Part shown: positions 30,333 to 40,088 of the stretch, in pieces | Layout: every line of letters begins with the position of its first letter | How positions within the stretch are numbered: the stretch's first letter is position 1 | Assembly (NCBI RefSeq): GCF_000218685.1 | Contig: NW_006763310.1 | Location: forward strand, 1 to 64,000 | Direction: 5' to 3' | Length of the DNA stretch: 64,000 nucleotides | DNA from: Serpula lacrymans var. lacrymans S7.9 | Lineage: Eukaryota > Basidiomycota > Agaricomycetes > Boletales > Serpulaceae | Notes under the pieces: generated by a model | Database searches by the model: none | Told to the model about the DNA's origin: nothing | The model's input: the letters and a program-made list of their open reading frames with translations, nothing else | Program-made: the position numbers and the translations under genes

Positions 30333-32181
30333 CCGATAATGTCTGTCAATGGTTTGGGGAGGAGCTTGCAACTATTGAGCTGGCTCTGTGTACACCTGCT
30401 TGTAAGTGATACAAGCTCATATTCTTACAGAGATTTATTGTGTTTTACAGATGTGCGGCTCCATCTTACATTGCGCCAGAATCAGGAGCACATGCACTAT
30501 CTTCAAGCACAACTGGTAAAACCATTGACATCACTAACACACTTTGAGAGCCGGGCAAAGGAAGGTGTCAAATTGGCCATTAGGCTCTCGGGAGGCTCCA
30601 ATGCAACCACATATCACTGGATAAATACTACATCTATGCTATTACCCGGCTCAGCTATTATAGAAATTGATGCTGACATTGAACCAGCTATTCTAACAGA
30701 GAACATTTTTGCACTCAACCCAGAACAAGTCACCCTAGGGGACATATTGGCTGGAGATAATGGAGAGGCAGACGAGGATCAAAATAATGAAGAAAGTAAA
30801 AAGGTAGCTGATGTGCAGATCATTTTGGAGGCTCTAGAGGTATATTTGATATTACCCTGACAACAGCACATTGACAGATAGATATTTGCAAGGACCTTGA
30901 CTTTGACAAATTCCCTATCTTGTCCTACAATGAAACAGCAATTGCAGCAGGTTTAACTACAAGGAAAGTGCGAGAACCTCAAGATAGATTCCGGCAGCTG
31001 GTATTTAAAGCTAGAGATATCACAATGCTCTCCTCTCTATCTGCTCCACTCAATGATACATGTGTTAACAGCTGCACCGCCTTGTTAAACTCAGAGTTCC
31101 TATTGCCACATGCTCAATGATGTGCTATTCTGTCCACCCACAATCTCCCACATATTCAACACCATGCGTCTAATGACATCCTTTGGCAAACCATGTCCTG
31201 GTGTTTGTATTGGGAGAAAAACATATGGATAATACCTATACACCCCCCATCGCTAGTGGAACATTGGGTCCTCTGTATTGCTCACCTCTCAACCAAACAA
31301 CTCCATCTTTTTGATAGTTTTGGAGACCAAAAGGGATGGAAAGTGGATATCAAGGTAAGTGGACTGTCTTGCATTTGCCACCATTGAAATGTTCAACAGG
31401 ATATTATGACACTAATAATGAGGCTGCAAGCCATAGCCAATCAATGTAACAACCAAGAGTTAGTTACTTTGGCGCACACTAAGACAAACTATAAAGGTAG
31501 TGATGAGGGAGTGGTTACCCCTTAGGTAGGACCAAGTTAGTTGTGGGTATACAACAGGAGGACTTGCTAAAGAGTCTCCTTGATCTATTGGGGTATATAT
31601 ACTACTACAGGTTTGTTTGTATGTATGTACTATACAGTTGATGAGGGCAGTGGCTGATGATGTCATGGGCACAGCACGTATAACCAGCTCCACTGCGTGA
31701 GAGAGTTGTAGCTAAAATAAGAAAAGGCAGCGCAGTGCGCAAAAGAGGAGTTTGAACAAAAGGGAAAGTGCTGCATGGCACAGTGTGTGAAAACTACAGA
31801 AAAAGGTTAAAGAGGAGAATGAAAATTAAAGGTCCAAAAATTGTGTTATTGTAATAATCGACACCATGAATGCTGTTGAGTGGACAGAAAAGGTTGGGTG
31901 GCTAGGCCTATCATTGTGAGTCTGGTTAATTTGTTTGGTTAACATCCCTCACATTGCCCTTGCAGACAAATAATCATGACTGTGGGTTATGGGTCTTAGC
32001 AATGATATCCGCTGTATTATAAGGATCTGGTATCACAGGGCTTCAAGACAGGGACATGAAGACTCTACAAAGCTACTTGTCCTTTCTATACCTATGTTCT
32101 GATCTTTATAGGAGTTTTATGTATAGGTCCTCACCAGAATATAACCTTGCCAATTTATCCCACCTAGTACACATCACCTGA
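30333..32181 (+). pseudogene. Ulp1-like (C48) cysteine protease gene, decayed
   Basis: The 5' end is cut by LTR-3. Splice-like exons follow: '...ELALCTPAC|GTAAGT' (about 30401), a long frame 30450-30860, then 'APLNDTCVNSCTALLNSE' (about 31050), 'WEKNIWIIPIHPPSLVEHWV' and 'LCIAHLSTKQLHLFDSFGDQ', a GTAAGT...CAACAG intron (31355-31399), 'DIMTLIMRLQAIAN', the solo LTR at 31445-31856, 'GWLGLSL', a second intron ending 31965, and 'QTNNHDCGLWVLAMISAVL'. The His of EHWV, the Asp of LFDSF, the Gln and the Cys of D-C-G match the catalytic set of Ulp1/SENP-type peptidases, which process SUMO-like proteins or are carried by transposons. Several stops show it is dead. Confidence 0.75.
31445..31856 (-). 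repeat. Solo LTR-1 (412 bp) inside the Ulp1-like gene
   Basis: TGTAACAACC...GTTATTGTAATA. The flanks are ATCAA and ATCGA, a 5-bp TSD with one later mutation. Removing the LTR and one TSD leaves the exon reading on after 'LQAIAN'. Confidence 0.88.
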
Positions 32182-33674
32182 GCTCTCCACTGTAAGAGAT
32201 TCTCTGCCATTCACTGATGCCTCTCACAGCCTTCAAACTTGCTAATTTGCTTGCCAAGGGACTCATAATGTACGAGCAATAAACAGACTTCCTCTGCTGG
32301 CATCTTCTCCAGCTCTGGAAACCTACCACCATTGTATAGGTCTACTCAAGCCCACTGTGCCTCCTTCTCCAGCCAAAAGCGGCACCCATGCATCACGTCA
32401 ATGAGAGAGGATGTAAATTGAGCTTTTTTTTGGTGTATTGGCAGGTTCTGGTAGTTTGTAAGGAGGTACCAAATCCCACAGGGGAAGTTCAGATTCATCC
32501 ACATAGTCTGGCCCTTGCAACACTTTATGAAAAAGGTGTGTAGCTGGAAGAGGTCTTGCAGCAAGCTGAATAAGCGTAGCAGGTAATTGTTGGAGCTTGT
32601 GAAGTTGAGACAAAGCTTCATTGCAAGCTGGCGGAGAAGGGTATTTGGCGTGTTGTCTGTGAGACTTAGCATAATGGCGAGTATTCTGTATTTTTTGCAT
32701 AGCTTTCCCTCTGTATATTGGTCAATATATGTTCCAAGTTTTATCGCATAAGCTTACCATCTTGTAAAAGCATATTGATTTTTGCGCTCTCGAGTTGTGG
32801 TGAGCCTGTCAGCAAGGCTTAGATATTTTTCTGCACGACCCATGGTATTAAGAACAAAGAAGTCAAGTTCACAATATGCATGCAAGAGCTACATGCAGAC
32901 TGTAAGATTTTCAGTCCTTAGATCATGATATTTGTAAGAAGCCTCTGGAGAAATTGATATCAGTGTGATGGGGCGGCTTCCCATATTCATTTGATGTATT
33001 GTACTGGTCATAAAGTCATGTTTGCATCCTCCAGGCATGTTTTACATTCAATAGGTCATTTATTCATATTGTGATTGGCTATCAGCCCATTGATGGAAGA
33101 AAATTTCCCCTCATTCTTGTCCTCTGAAGTGTCTGTAGCTCATCCCAGTAAAAACAGTACATCACCCTGCACCATCTACCCGATCTATTTTTCTATTATC
33201 AAGTAAGTCATACACACATATATCTTGATGTAATATATCCAGTATGCTTAATGCACCCCAAAGTGTCAGCATCTGTTGCAAGGACCTAAAAACACTCCTG
33301 GTCAACCAATCAGTCTTGCAAACCTCAAAATCACATTTCCATATTGGTATTGACATATATCTGCCTTGTCTTATGATATATCGACTATCTTGGTAAGTGC
33401 CTTCCTAGTCCTTCCAACAAAGACTGTAACTCTGATGTGGAAACAACTTTCTTGACAGAAAAATAGATGGAAATCTCAACAACCTGATCCAAACACAGCC
33501 TCAATATTGTCCAATTTTCTTGTCAGCTCCAGATAACCCAGAAGATGCCAAAAGTACAGCCGATGATGACTATGGTCATTCACAAATTGGAGGGGGTCGC
33601 TAATCACTTCCATTATTGCAATGCGTGTTTGACTTAGAGCCAAAATCAAGGCCACTGAGTGTGATTCAGGGCTT
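32182..33674 (-). other. Decayed minus-strand coding remnants, unidentified
   Basis: Two stretches look protein-like on the minus strand: 32700-32340 ('LLQLAARPLPATHLF'-type helices, 'DESELPLWDLVPPYKLPEP') and 33682-33160 ('SHSVALILALSQTRIAIMEV', 'HRLYFWHLLGYLELTRKLDN'). They lie between two plus-strand KDZ-neighbourhood genes. I do not recognise the family; they may be exons of one gene. Confidence 0.4.
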
Positions 33675-36600
33675 GTTTGCAAAGCTCAAGGCTGGCGAGC
33701 AAGACTTCTCACTGCCTTTGAGACCCTGCCAAAGGATGAGCCATTGATTGACCTATTCCTGTCTGGCCCAAACCAAGCAGATCACCGCACTGTGTTACAA
33801 TTGACATACCAGCACCTACTTACACTTCACTTTTGTACATTACTTTTCATTTTCCAAGTCACATGACCAGTCATGTGACCATTTACTTCACTTTACATTT
33901 TCGACTTTTCATAGTCATATGACCAGTCATGTGACACATCACCTGACCAGTGTTTAGGCTCACCATGTGACAGGTTACATGCTAGACATTGGACTTTAAA
34001 CTTTATTTACAACTGTACAGTACCTCATGTATTTTAGTATATATACAGGAGCAATACATGGGGAAGGACTCAGCAAGTCCTCCTGTTGTCTAGCACAACA
34101 AACTCACTGCAGCCTAAGGGGTAGCCACTACCCATCATCTTCTTTATAGTGTGTTCCTGTGTGCACCAGAGTAAATAACTCCTGGTTGTTACACACTGCA
34201 TTTTCTGCACAAAACCAACAATCCTCCCAAAATTTGTGTAAGCAGTGCAGATATGTTGAGATTGACTCTCCCGGGGATTATATTGCTGCGGATCCATCTG
34301 ACAATGATGAACCTTGCCTAGAGCCTCCCAAGAAGGCTCCATGTCCACCTGATGCAACACCAGTTCCTATTTGCTATTGCACCCCTGGTCCCAGCAATGT
34401 GCAACAGTCCACAGAGCCAGAACAGCTCCTACAAGCCACAAAGGTGACCAAGGCTCGATCACATGGCTCAAGTCCACTCCCTAGCACTGGAATTGCTGCG
34501 GATACTGTGGATCCTCCACATTCTCCCAGCTCTGACCTTCATGTTGAACTCCAGAGGCCCTCTGTGCTACTACCAGAGGGTGACCACCTCCATCCTCCAA
34601 CCCAAGCTAATCTGGTTGTGCCACCTATTCTTCTCACTCACATTATCCCCTCAACATCTTTGAAGGTTGACGAGTTGGCAAACATACAGGCATCAATATA
34701 CGCTGGAGAGCATTTTCCTGAGATGCCAGGTTACAATGATTTTCAAGCCTCAACATCAGCTGTGGACATGATTGCTGGCAGGATGCAACCAATGCAATCC
34801 TGGACAATGGTTTCCATGATATTAATAATCAAATCACCATGCTTGCACAGCGCACAACTCTCACGGAGTCCCAGCTAATTGACCTCTGGCTGAGGACCCA
34901 AGCCCAGAAGGCAAACACCCAAAATCACTGGAATTACTACAGTAAGTATTTTGCATCACATCAGAAGCAGGAAATAGAGAGGCTTCCAAAAGGGGCTCTC
35001 CAAGAAGGAATACCATGTAAGCAATACATCTCTTGTTGTACATGAAACTAACACTTTTGTTATTAGCACCAATCATTTGAAGGGATTGTTATGCATGTTT
35101 TAAGGCCGCTTACCCTGATACATGGCAAGGGATATTGGAGGCTCATGATAGGGCCACAGCATATGCAGGCACGAGGCAAACAGTTTTGCAGCATTCAGCC
35201 GACTTTGCAAAAGCCAGAAGAAGAATAATACAAACAGTGAGTTGCATTGTCTTGTTCAGCGCATTGTCACTTATTGGGAGTAAGTTGACAGCCTTGCGCA
35301 AACCCATAGTTGTGAGGCTGCAATTGTCATGGCTGGCAGCTGTGTCAACCAGGATGTCACATTGGCCTTCCTCCATGCTACCTCAGGAGCGGAGAATGTG
35401 AGCAACTGGCTTTATAATATAATTGCCTCCCCTTCTAATGGCCTCCCAAGTTCTTTCAGGTCAGGTGCCATACAGACAAAGACCAAACAATCGGAAATTT
35501 CAAAGCTCATATATAGTAAGCTCATCAAAAACCTATCTATGTATACACTCTGATGGTCCCATCCCATAGCAACCAGGCATCACTGGCTTCAGTATCAGAG
35601 ACCTTTGATGGGGATAGCACCAAATAAAATGACATACCGGAGCAAGAACCTATGTGCAAAGGCTCATCAGAGGCACTAGAGGGAGCTGGCAACAAGAAGG
35701 ATGTCCCTGTGGTCATCAGAAAGTTGATATCATCACAGCTTGGTAAAGTCATTTACTTACTGTATTATTGTTGAAAAATCACTAAACACATTTTGGGTCC
35801 TAGCGGGTCTTGGCCATGACTTTGTGTCTGGAAAATTGTTTCCCTGGAAAGGTATGGTGAAAGAACTAGCAAAAAGAGGGATCACATGTATTAATTGGCA
35901 CAATGGTGTGCTCCTTCCAGGAGATGAACAATGCAACACTGCCAAGCCCAAAGGGATCTTGGACCTCACTCTTTCTGAGCGTAGCATCCTTGTTAACAGC
36001 CTGCAGGACAAAAGTTCAAAGCACCTACACTTCAAATGTGTCCCAGACATGAAAAGTAAGTACCTTTCTGTCAGGCTACACCATTTGTACTACATACTAA
36101 TCCTCTACTTAGCAAAACTATTAAACTCTATAGAACCCATCATCCAGGGTGCTGCACCCCTCCATGACTCCCTTAACTTGCATGGTCTGAGGAAATTTTA
36201 CAAGGGCAGTGTGGATCACAAGGAGGAGCCCCGAGAGATTGATCACTCTGGAAGTAAGGTCAAAAGGCCAAAAAAGAAAGTACCCTCTGCACCAAGTATC
36301 ACAACCATCAGTGGTGTCGAAGAACAAGAGGAGGAGGAGGCTCCCAAGGAACCTCCGGTGAGAATGTCCAATGGCATCATATGCAAAAATTAAAGGTGGA
36401 GATGATTATCCCATCTATCCCAGTTTGATATACAAAGGCCCAGAAGGTGTTCAGAACATCCAGGCAGGTCACCAGAATGGTTGACCGCAAGGGAATGGGC
36501 CTTGCTCTGTCTGATTCCAAAGATAATAATTCTCACAATGAGCAGGAAGATGATGATAATAGCAACCATGATGTTAAGCTTGGTCATAAGTGTAAGGCCA

Positions 36601-37125
36601 AGGCTGCCCCATCCACATAGGCAACCAAAAAGAAAGCAGGCAAGGTCTTTGGGTACATCAGGAAAGATGGCAGGTGCACGAGGCTCTGTGTCTGGGAAGG
36701 AGGTCACGGGTACTAAGGGAGGTGTGGGGTCGCCACTGACAGTTCATTCATCTAATAATGATGAAGCCAACAATGATGTTGATCCGTGTAAGTGCATCAT
36801 GGACCTTTGTTGCGTGGACATTAACATATGTTCTCACACAACTCCCCCAACATGCCCTCACAAGGGTTCTACCGAGGATAAGGTGAATGTGAAGCATAAG
36901 TACATTGGCTTTATTTTGTATCTACATTAATCCATTTACACATGCAGCCCGTCCAAAACCCAAACAATGGTCCCAACTTCCCAACGACACAGGTGATAAT
37001 CTAGATGAGATGTTCAGCCTTTGAGGAAAAACATCAAAGCTTAGTCAACATGTGCCAGGAGCCTTGGAGGAGCCCCAGCCGGTTACCAGCAAGGTGTCAA
37101 GTATCACTTACACCATAGGTTGAAA
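33675..37125 (+). pseudogene. Conserved basidiomycete multi-exon gene, unnamed, decayed
   Basis: Pieces in order: 'LIDLFLSGPNQADHRT' (before the solo LTR at 33793), 'CRYVEIDSPGDYIAADPSDN' and a proline/serine-rich linker (34240-34700), 'TTLTESQLIDLWLRTQAQKA' and 'NHWNYYSKYF' (34855-34950), a GTAAGC donor, 'CVNQDVTLAFLHATSGAEN' (35340-35400), then 'KGMVKELAKRGITCINWHN' and 'KGILDLTLSERSILVNSLQD' (35845-36020). The latter blocks (helical N-x-W-N..Y, 'VNQD', 'W...LFPG', 'KGI.DLT..E') recall a widespread hypothetical protein family of Agaricomycetes. I cannot name its function. The C-terminal part is charged and low complexity. Stops and shifts indicate a pseudogene. Confidence 0.5.
33793..34193 (+). 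repeat. Solo LTR-2 (401 bp) with perfect TSD CACTG
   Basis: TGTTACAATTGACATACC...CCTGGTTGTTACA, flanked by CACTG at 33788-33792 and 34194-34198. The 3' half (from the TATATATAC box on) is like LTR-1, while the 5' half is unrelated and carries several CACATG/CATGTG/CATATG palindromes. Confidence 0.94.
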
Positions 37126-37127
37126 AA

Positions 37128-37812
37128 GCCTCAGCTCCTAGCAAGCTTAGAGACATGGATTCAACCCTTTTTAATTGCGGGAATTGTCCAGATGGGCTTC
37201 TGGTTTCCATGTTCTGTCTTAAGCTAGACAAGTACACCGTATAGTGGGCCTGTCTTTGGTTCAAGTCTCGGGCCATCATAAAATACTCCAGATTTTTATG
37301 ATCAGTCCAAATTTCAAACTGGTGCCTAGCACCTTCTAGGTAGTGCTGCCAGTGCTCTAAGGCTCTAATGATGACCAGCATCTCCTTGTCGTAAATTTGA
37401 TAGTTGCGCTCTGTAGGCGACAAACTATGCAATAAATAGGCACAAGGCCTCCAAAGATCATCAGGGCATTTAATTCATAGAACAGCCCCAGTAGCAAAAT
37501 CAGAAGAGTCAGTTTCTAGCTGGAACTCTTTGTCCAATTCTGGAAATGCTAATATGGGTGCTGTTGTGAATGCCTGTTTAAGCTTATCAAAAGCGCAAAG
37601 TTTTTAACAAACCTTCAGTAGAAATTGACTAAGCCAAGGAAAGCCCTAACTTCTTTGACATGAGTAGGTTCAGGCCAATCCAAAATAGCTTGAACTTTCT
37701 CAGGATCCATCCTGATTCCATTGTGGCCAATTATCATACCAAGGAAGTCTACTTCCTTCACTTTAAAGTTATATTTTTCAAGTTTAACGAATAGGTCCCA
37801 TTCCTGTAAGCA
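37128..37812 (-). pseudogene. Gy-B RT end, RNase H and rearranged chromodomain tail
   Basis: 37790-37440 holds frameshifted RT thumb/RNase H start; 37432-37240 reads 'LSPTERNYQIYDKEMLVIIR', '[20 protein letters not shown]' and 'NQRQAHYTVYLS'. From 37215 to 37172 (minus) the frame encoding '[14 protein letters not shown]' of the chromodomain follows directly, so the integrase is deleted. Next, 37128-37170 matches the pol tail on the plus strand ('APSKLRDMDS'), an in-place inversion of about 45 bp. Confidence 0.82.
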
Positions 37813-38595
37813 TCAAAGAACTTCTTGCATGATCCTGTCATGCTGAGCCTCATCGTCCAACTTCGTAAATATTAATAAATTGTCAATGTAAATGACGACA
37901 CAGTTATCCATATCCGCAAAAATCTTGTTCATCATGCTCTGGAAGGTCGCCGGTGAATTGGTCAACCCAAAAAACATAACAAGGGGTCTGAAGGATCCTT
38001 GGTGGCACATGAACACGGCCTTCCAAGCATCTTCTTCTTTGATTTGTACATTATTATACCCCCATCTGAGATCTATCTTTGTTAAGATCTTGGAACCAGC
38101 CAATTTGTCTACTAGCTGACTGATTAAAGGGAGCGGATACGCGTTTGTAACCGTGTACTCATTCAAGTAACTATAATCCATAATCATACACTTCTTACCA
38201 TCCTTTTTAGGAATGAAGAACACCGGGGATGTCATAGGGCTCTTGGAAGGTCTGCTGAAACCCTTCCTAAGCTGTTCATCTATGAAACTAGAAACCTCAT
38301 CTTTTTCTGGGGAAAAGAGTGGAATCATGTGTCCCTTTCTAGGTTTGAACATGTCCTTCAAATCTATAGCATGGTCCCAAGGCTTAGCCTCTGGGAAGTG
38401 TTCTGATTTATGTTTTGAAAAGACTTTCCAGAAGTCATGGTACTCTAGAGGTACCAGCCTCTTAATCTCTTCCTCGGGTTTTACCTCATCATTGTCATCG
38501 TCAACCTTATCTAAAGATCTAAGCTTGGCATAAACATGACCAGCGTTTATCCTTTCATCAAGCTCAGTTTGATGGACATGACTCGGCTTACCCAA
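37813..38595 (-). pseudogene. Gy-B reverse transcriptase core
   Basis: A 260-codon open frame: 'PWDHAIDLKDMFKPRKGHM', 'EQLRKGFSRPSKSPMTSPVF' and 'FIPKKDGKKCMIMDYSYLNE' (fingers), 'LTKIDLRWGYNNVQIKEEDA' (first catalytic Asp), 'FFGLTNSPATFQSMMNKIF' and 'VIYIDNLLIFT'. The polymerase box is Y-I-D-N instead of Y-I-D-D, so a metal-binding Asp is lost, and the frame stops right after it. Confidence 0.92.
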
Positions 38596-38745
38596 GTCAT
38601 CACACTCCTAAGGGCAACATGACAATGTGACAACCCCTATCTACCAGTCAATCTGAGGATTGTGTTCAAATAGCCAGGTCCAGCCTAAGATCAAATTAAT
38701 CTTCCCTAGTTGGGTAGCTTTAGTGGTGACTCATTCTCTGTGTCC

Positions 38746-39363
38746 TTAGTATTTGACAACAAAAAAACATTTGTGCATAATGCAGCCACCCGCATTGAGT
38801 GTACTGTCAATGTTATAGACCGGAATAGATACATCTAATTTTACAAGGGGGAGTCCAATTTGCTCTGCCCAGACCTGATCTATGAAGATTCCGTTAGCGC
38901 CTGAATCAAGCAGTGCACTGGTTGGGTATACTATGCCCTGGGCAAAGTTTCCCACACCAACGTCTAAACAGATCTTTTTTTGGAATAAATATGTGCACAT
39001 CAACACACGCCTTGGGATTTCTGTGGAAAGTGGCTCTGGAGAAGAAGAAGAAGAAATATTAAGAGAAACATGTTTTTCTTTAGGTTTTTCTATATTATTA
39101 GTTTTATTTTTACCAGCATCAAGCACCCTAGTGTTTGTCTCGCCGGGGCCATGCTTCTGAGGAGACTCTGGTGCAGCGGTGGTATCATAAATATTACAGT
39201 CACAATTCCTCATACAAGTACATACTTCAGATAATAAATTGAGAAATATATTTACAAATTGGGGAACTGCCCCCTTCTTTCCATTATTGCTCGTGCAACA
39301 CCCTGGAGCAGGGGCCACTTTGTTGTGGTTTACTTCATTACTATGAGAAGCGAAGGCACCCAA
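38746..39363 (-). pseudogene. Gy-B aspartic protease region
   Basis: A 205-codon frame like 466-1038 of Gy-A, with 'SALLDSGANGIFIDQVWAEQ' (D-S-G-A active site) and 'LPLVKLDVSIPVYNIDST'. It is out of frame with RT. Confidence 0.87.
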
Positions 39364-39368
39364 GTGAC

Positions 39369-39739
39369 CTACACTCCGAATTCTTTTCCCTGGACCTTCA
39401 TCTCAGCAATCTGCTGATCATAAAAGAAGGCCCTGATTTCATCATACAAACAACCGGCCAATGAATTGAGCTGATTGTCCGGTTTTTCTGTTTCCAATTG
39501 GCGGCATTGGTTATTTTTTTGTTGAGCGGCCTGGGCCCTGTTTCTGCAATCTTGGGACATGTGTCCCTCTTGGCCACAGTTGTAGCAGTTGCCCTTGAAT
39601 CTGCACATTTGTCCACCTTGGACCACGCCGATATCCATAGGAGCACCCTGCCCTGGCTTTAGCCCAAACAGCTTGAACCCGTGAGAGTGGTTATGATTTT
39701 GGTTTGATGACCCAGGGTGCCCCTGGGAATAGTTGTTTT
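39369..39739 (-). pseudogene. Gy-B gag C-terminus with zinc knuckle
   Basis: Reads 'APMDIGVVQGGQMCRFKGN' and 'CYNCGQEGHMSQDC', an intact CX2CX4HX4C knuckle that binds RNA. The upstream side ends at the copia-1 TSD at 39735-39739. Confidence 0.9.
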
Positions 39740-40059
39740 TATTAAGAACAAAGCTTGAAGGAAGTGTCTAGCCACTTGCTGAGAGCAATCAGGGACTGGA
39801 ACTAGAGTCCAATGTGAGTAACTTTATTATTAGAGAGTATGACAGGTATACAGTACCTAGAGTCCAATGTGAGTAACTAGAGAATAGGAAGCATTGGACT
39901 CTGCAATACTGTCCGAAGTTTTGTAAACAAAGGTAAACAAAGCAGCCACAAAGGCGAAATAATAGAGAACACAATCAATAGTGAATGATAGAAGAATAGA
40001 TAGAGAAAGGAATGAAAATATATAGGTAGCACAAAGGTGCAGAATCACCAAAACTAACA
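39740..40059 (-). repeat. copia-1 3' LTR (320 bp)
   Basis: The plus strand runs TATTAAGAACAAAGC to CACCAAAACTAACA; in element sense TGTTAGTTTTGG...GTTCTTAATA (TG...TA ends). It includes a tandem-like repeat 'AGAGTCCAATGTGAGTAACT' twice (39805, 39859). Two polypurine tracts (AGGGGGGAG on the minus strand) lie just inside, near 40062 and 40092. Confidence 0.95.
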
Positions 40060-40088
40060 CTCCCCCCTGATGCTGCACCTCCCAAGCA

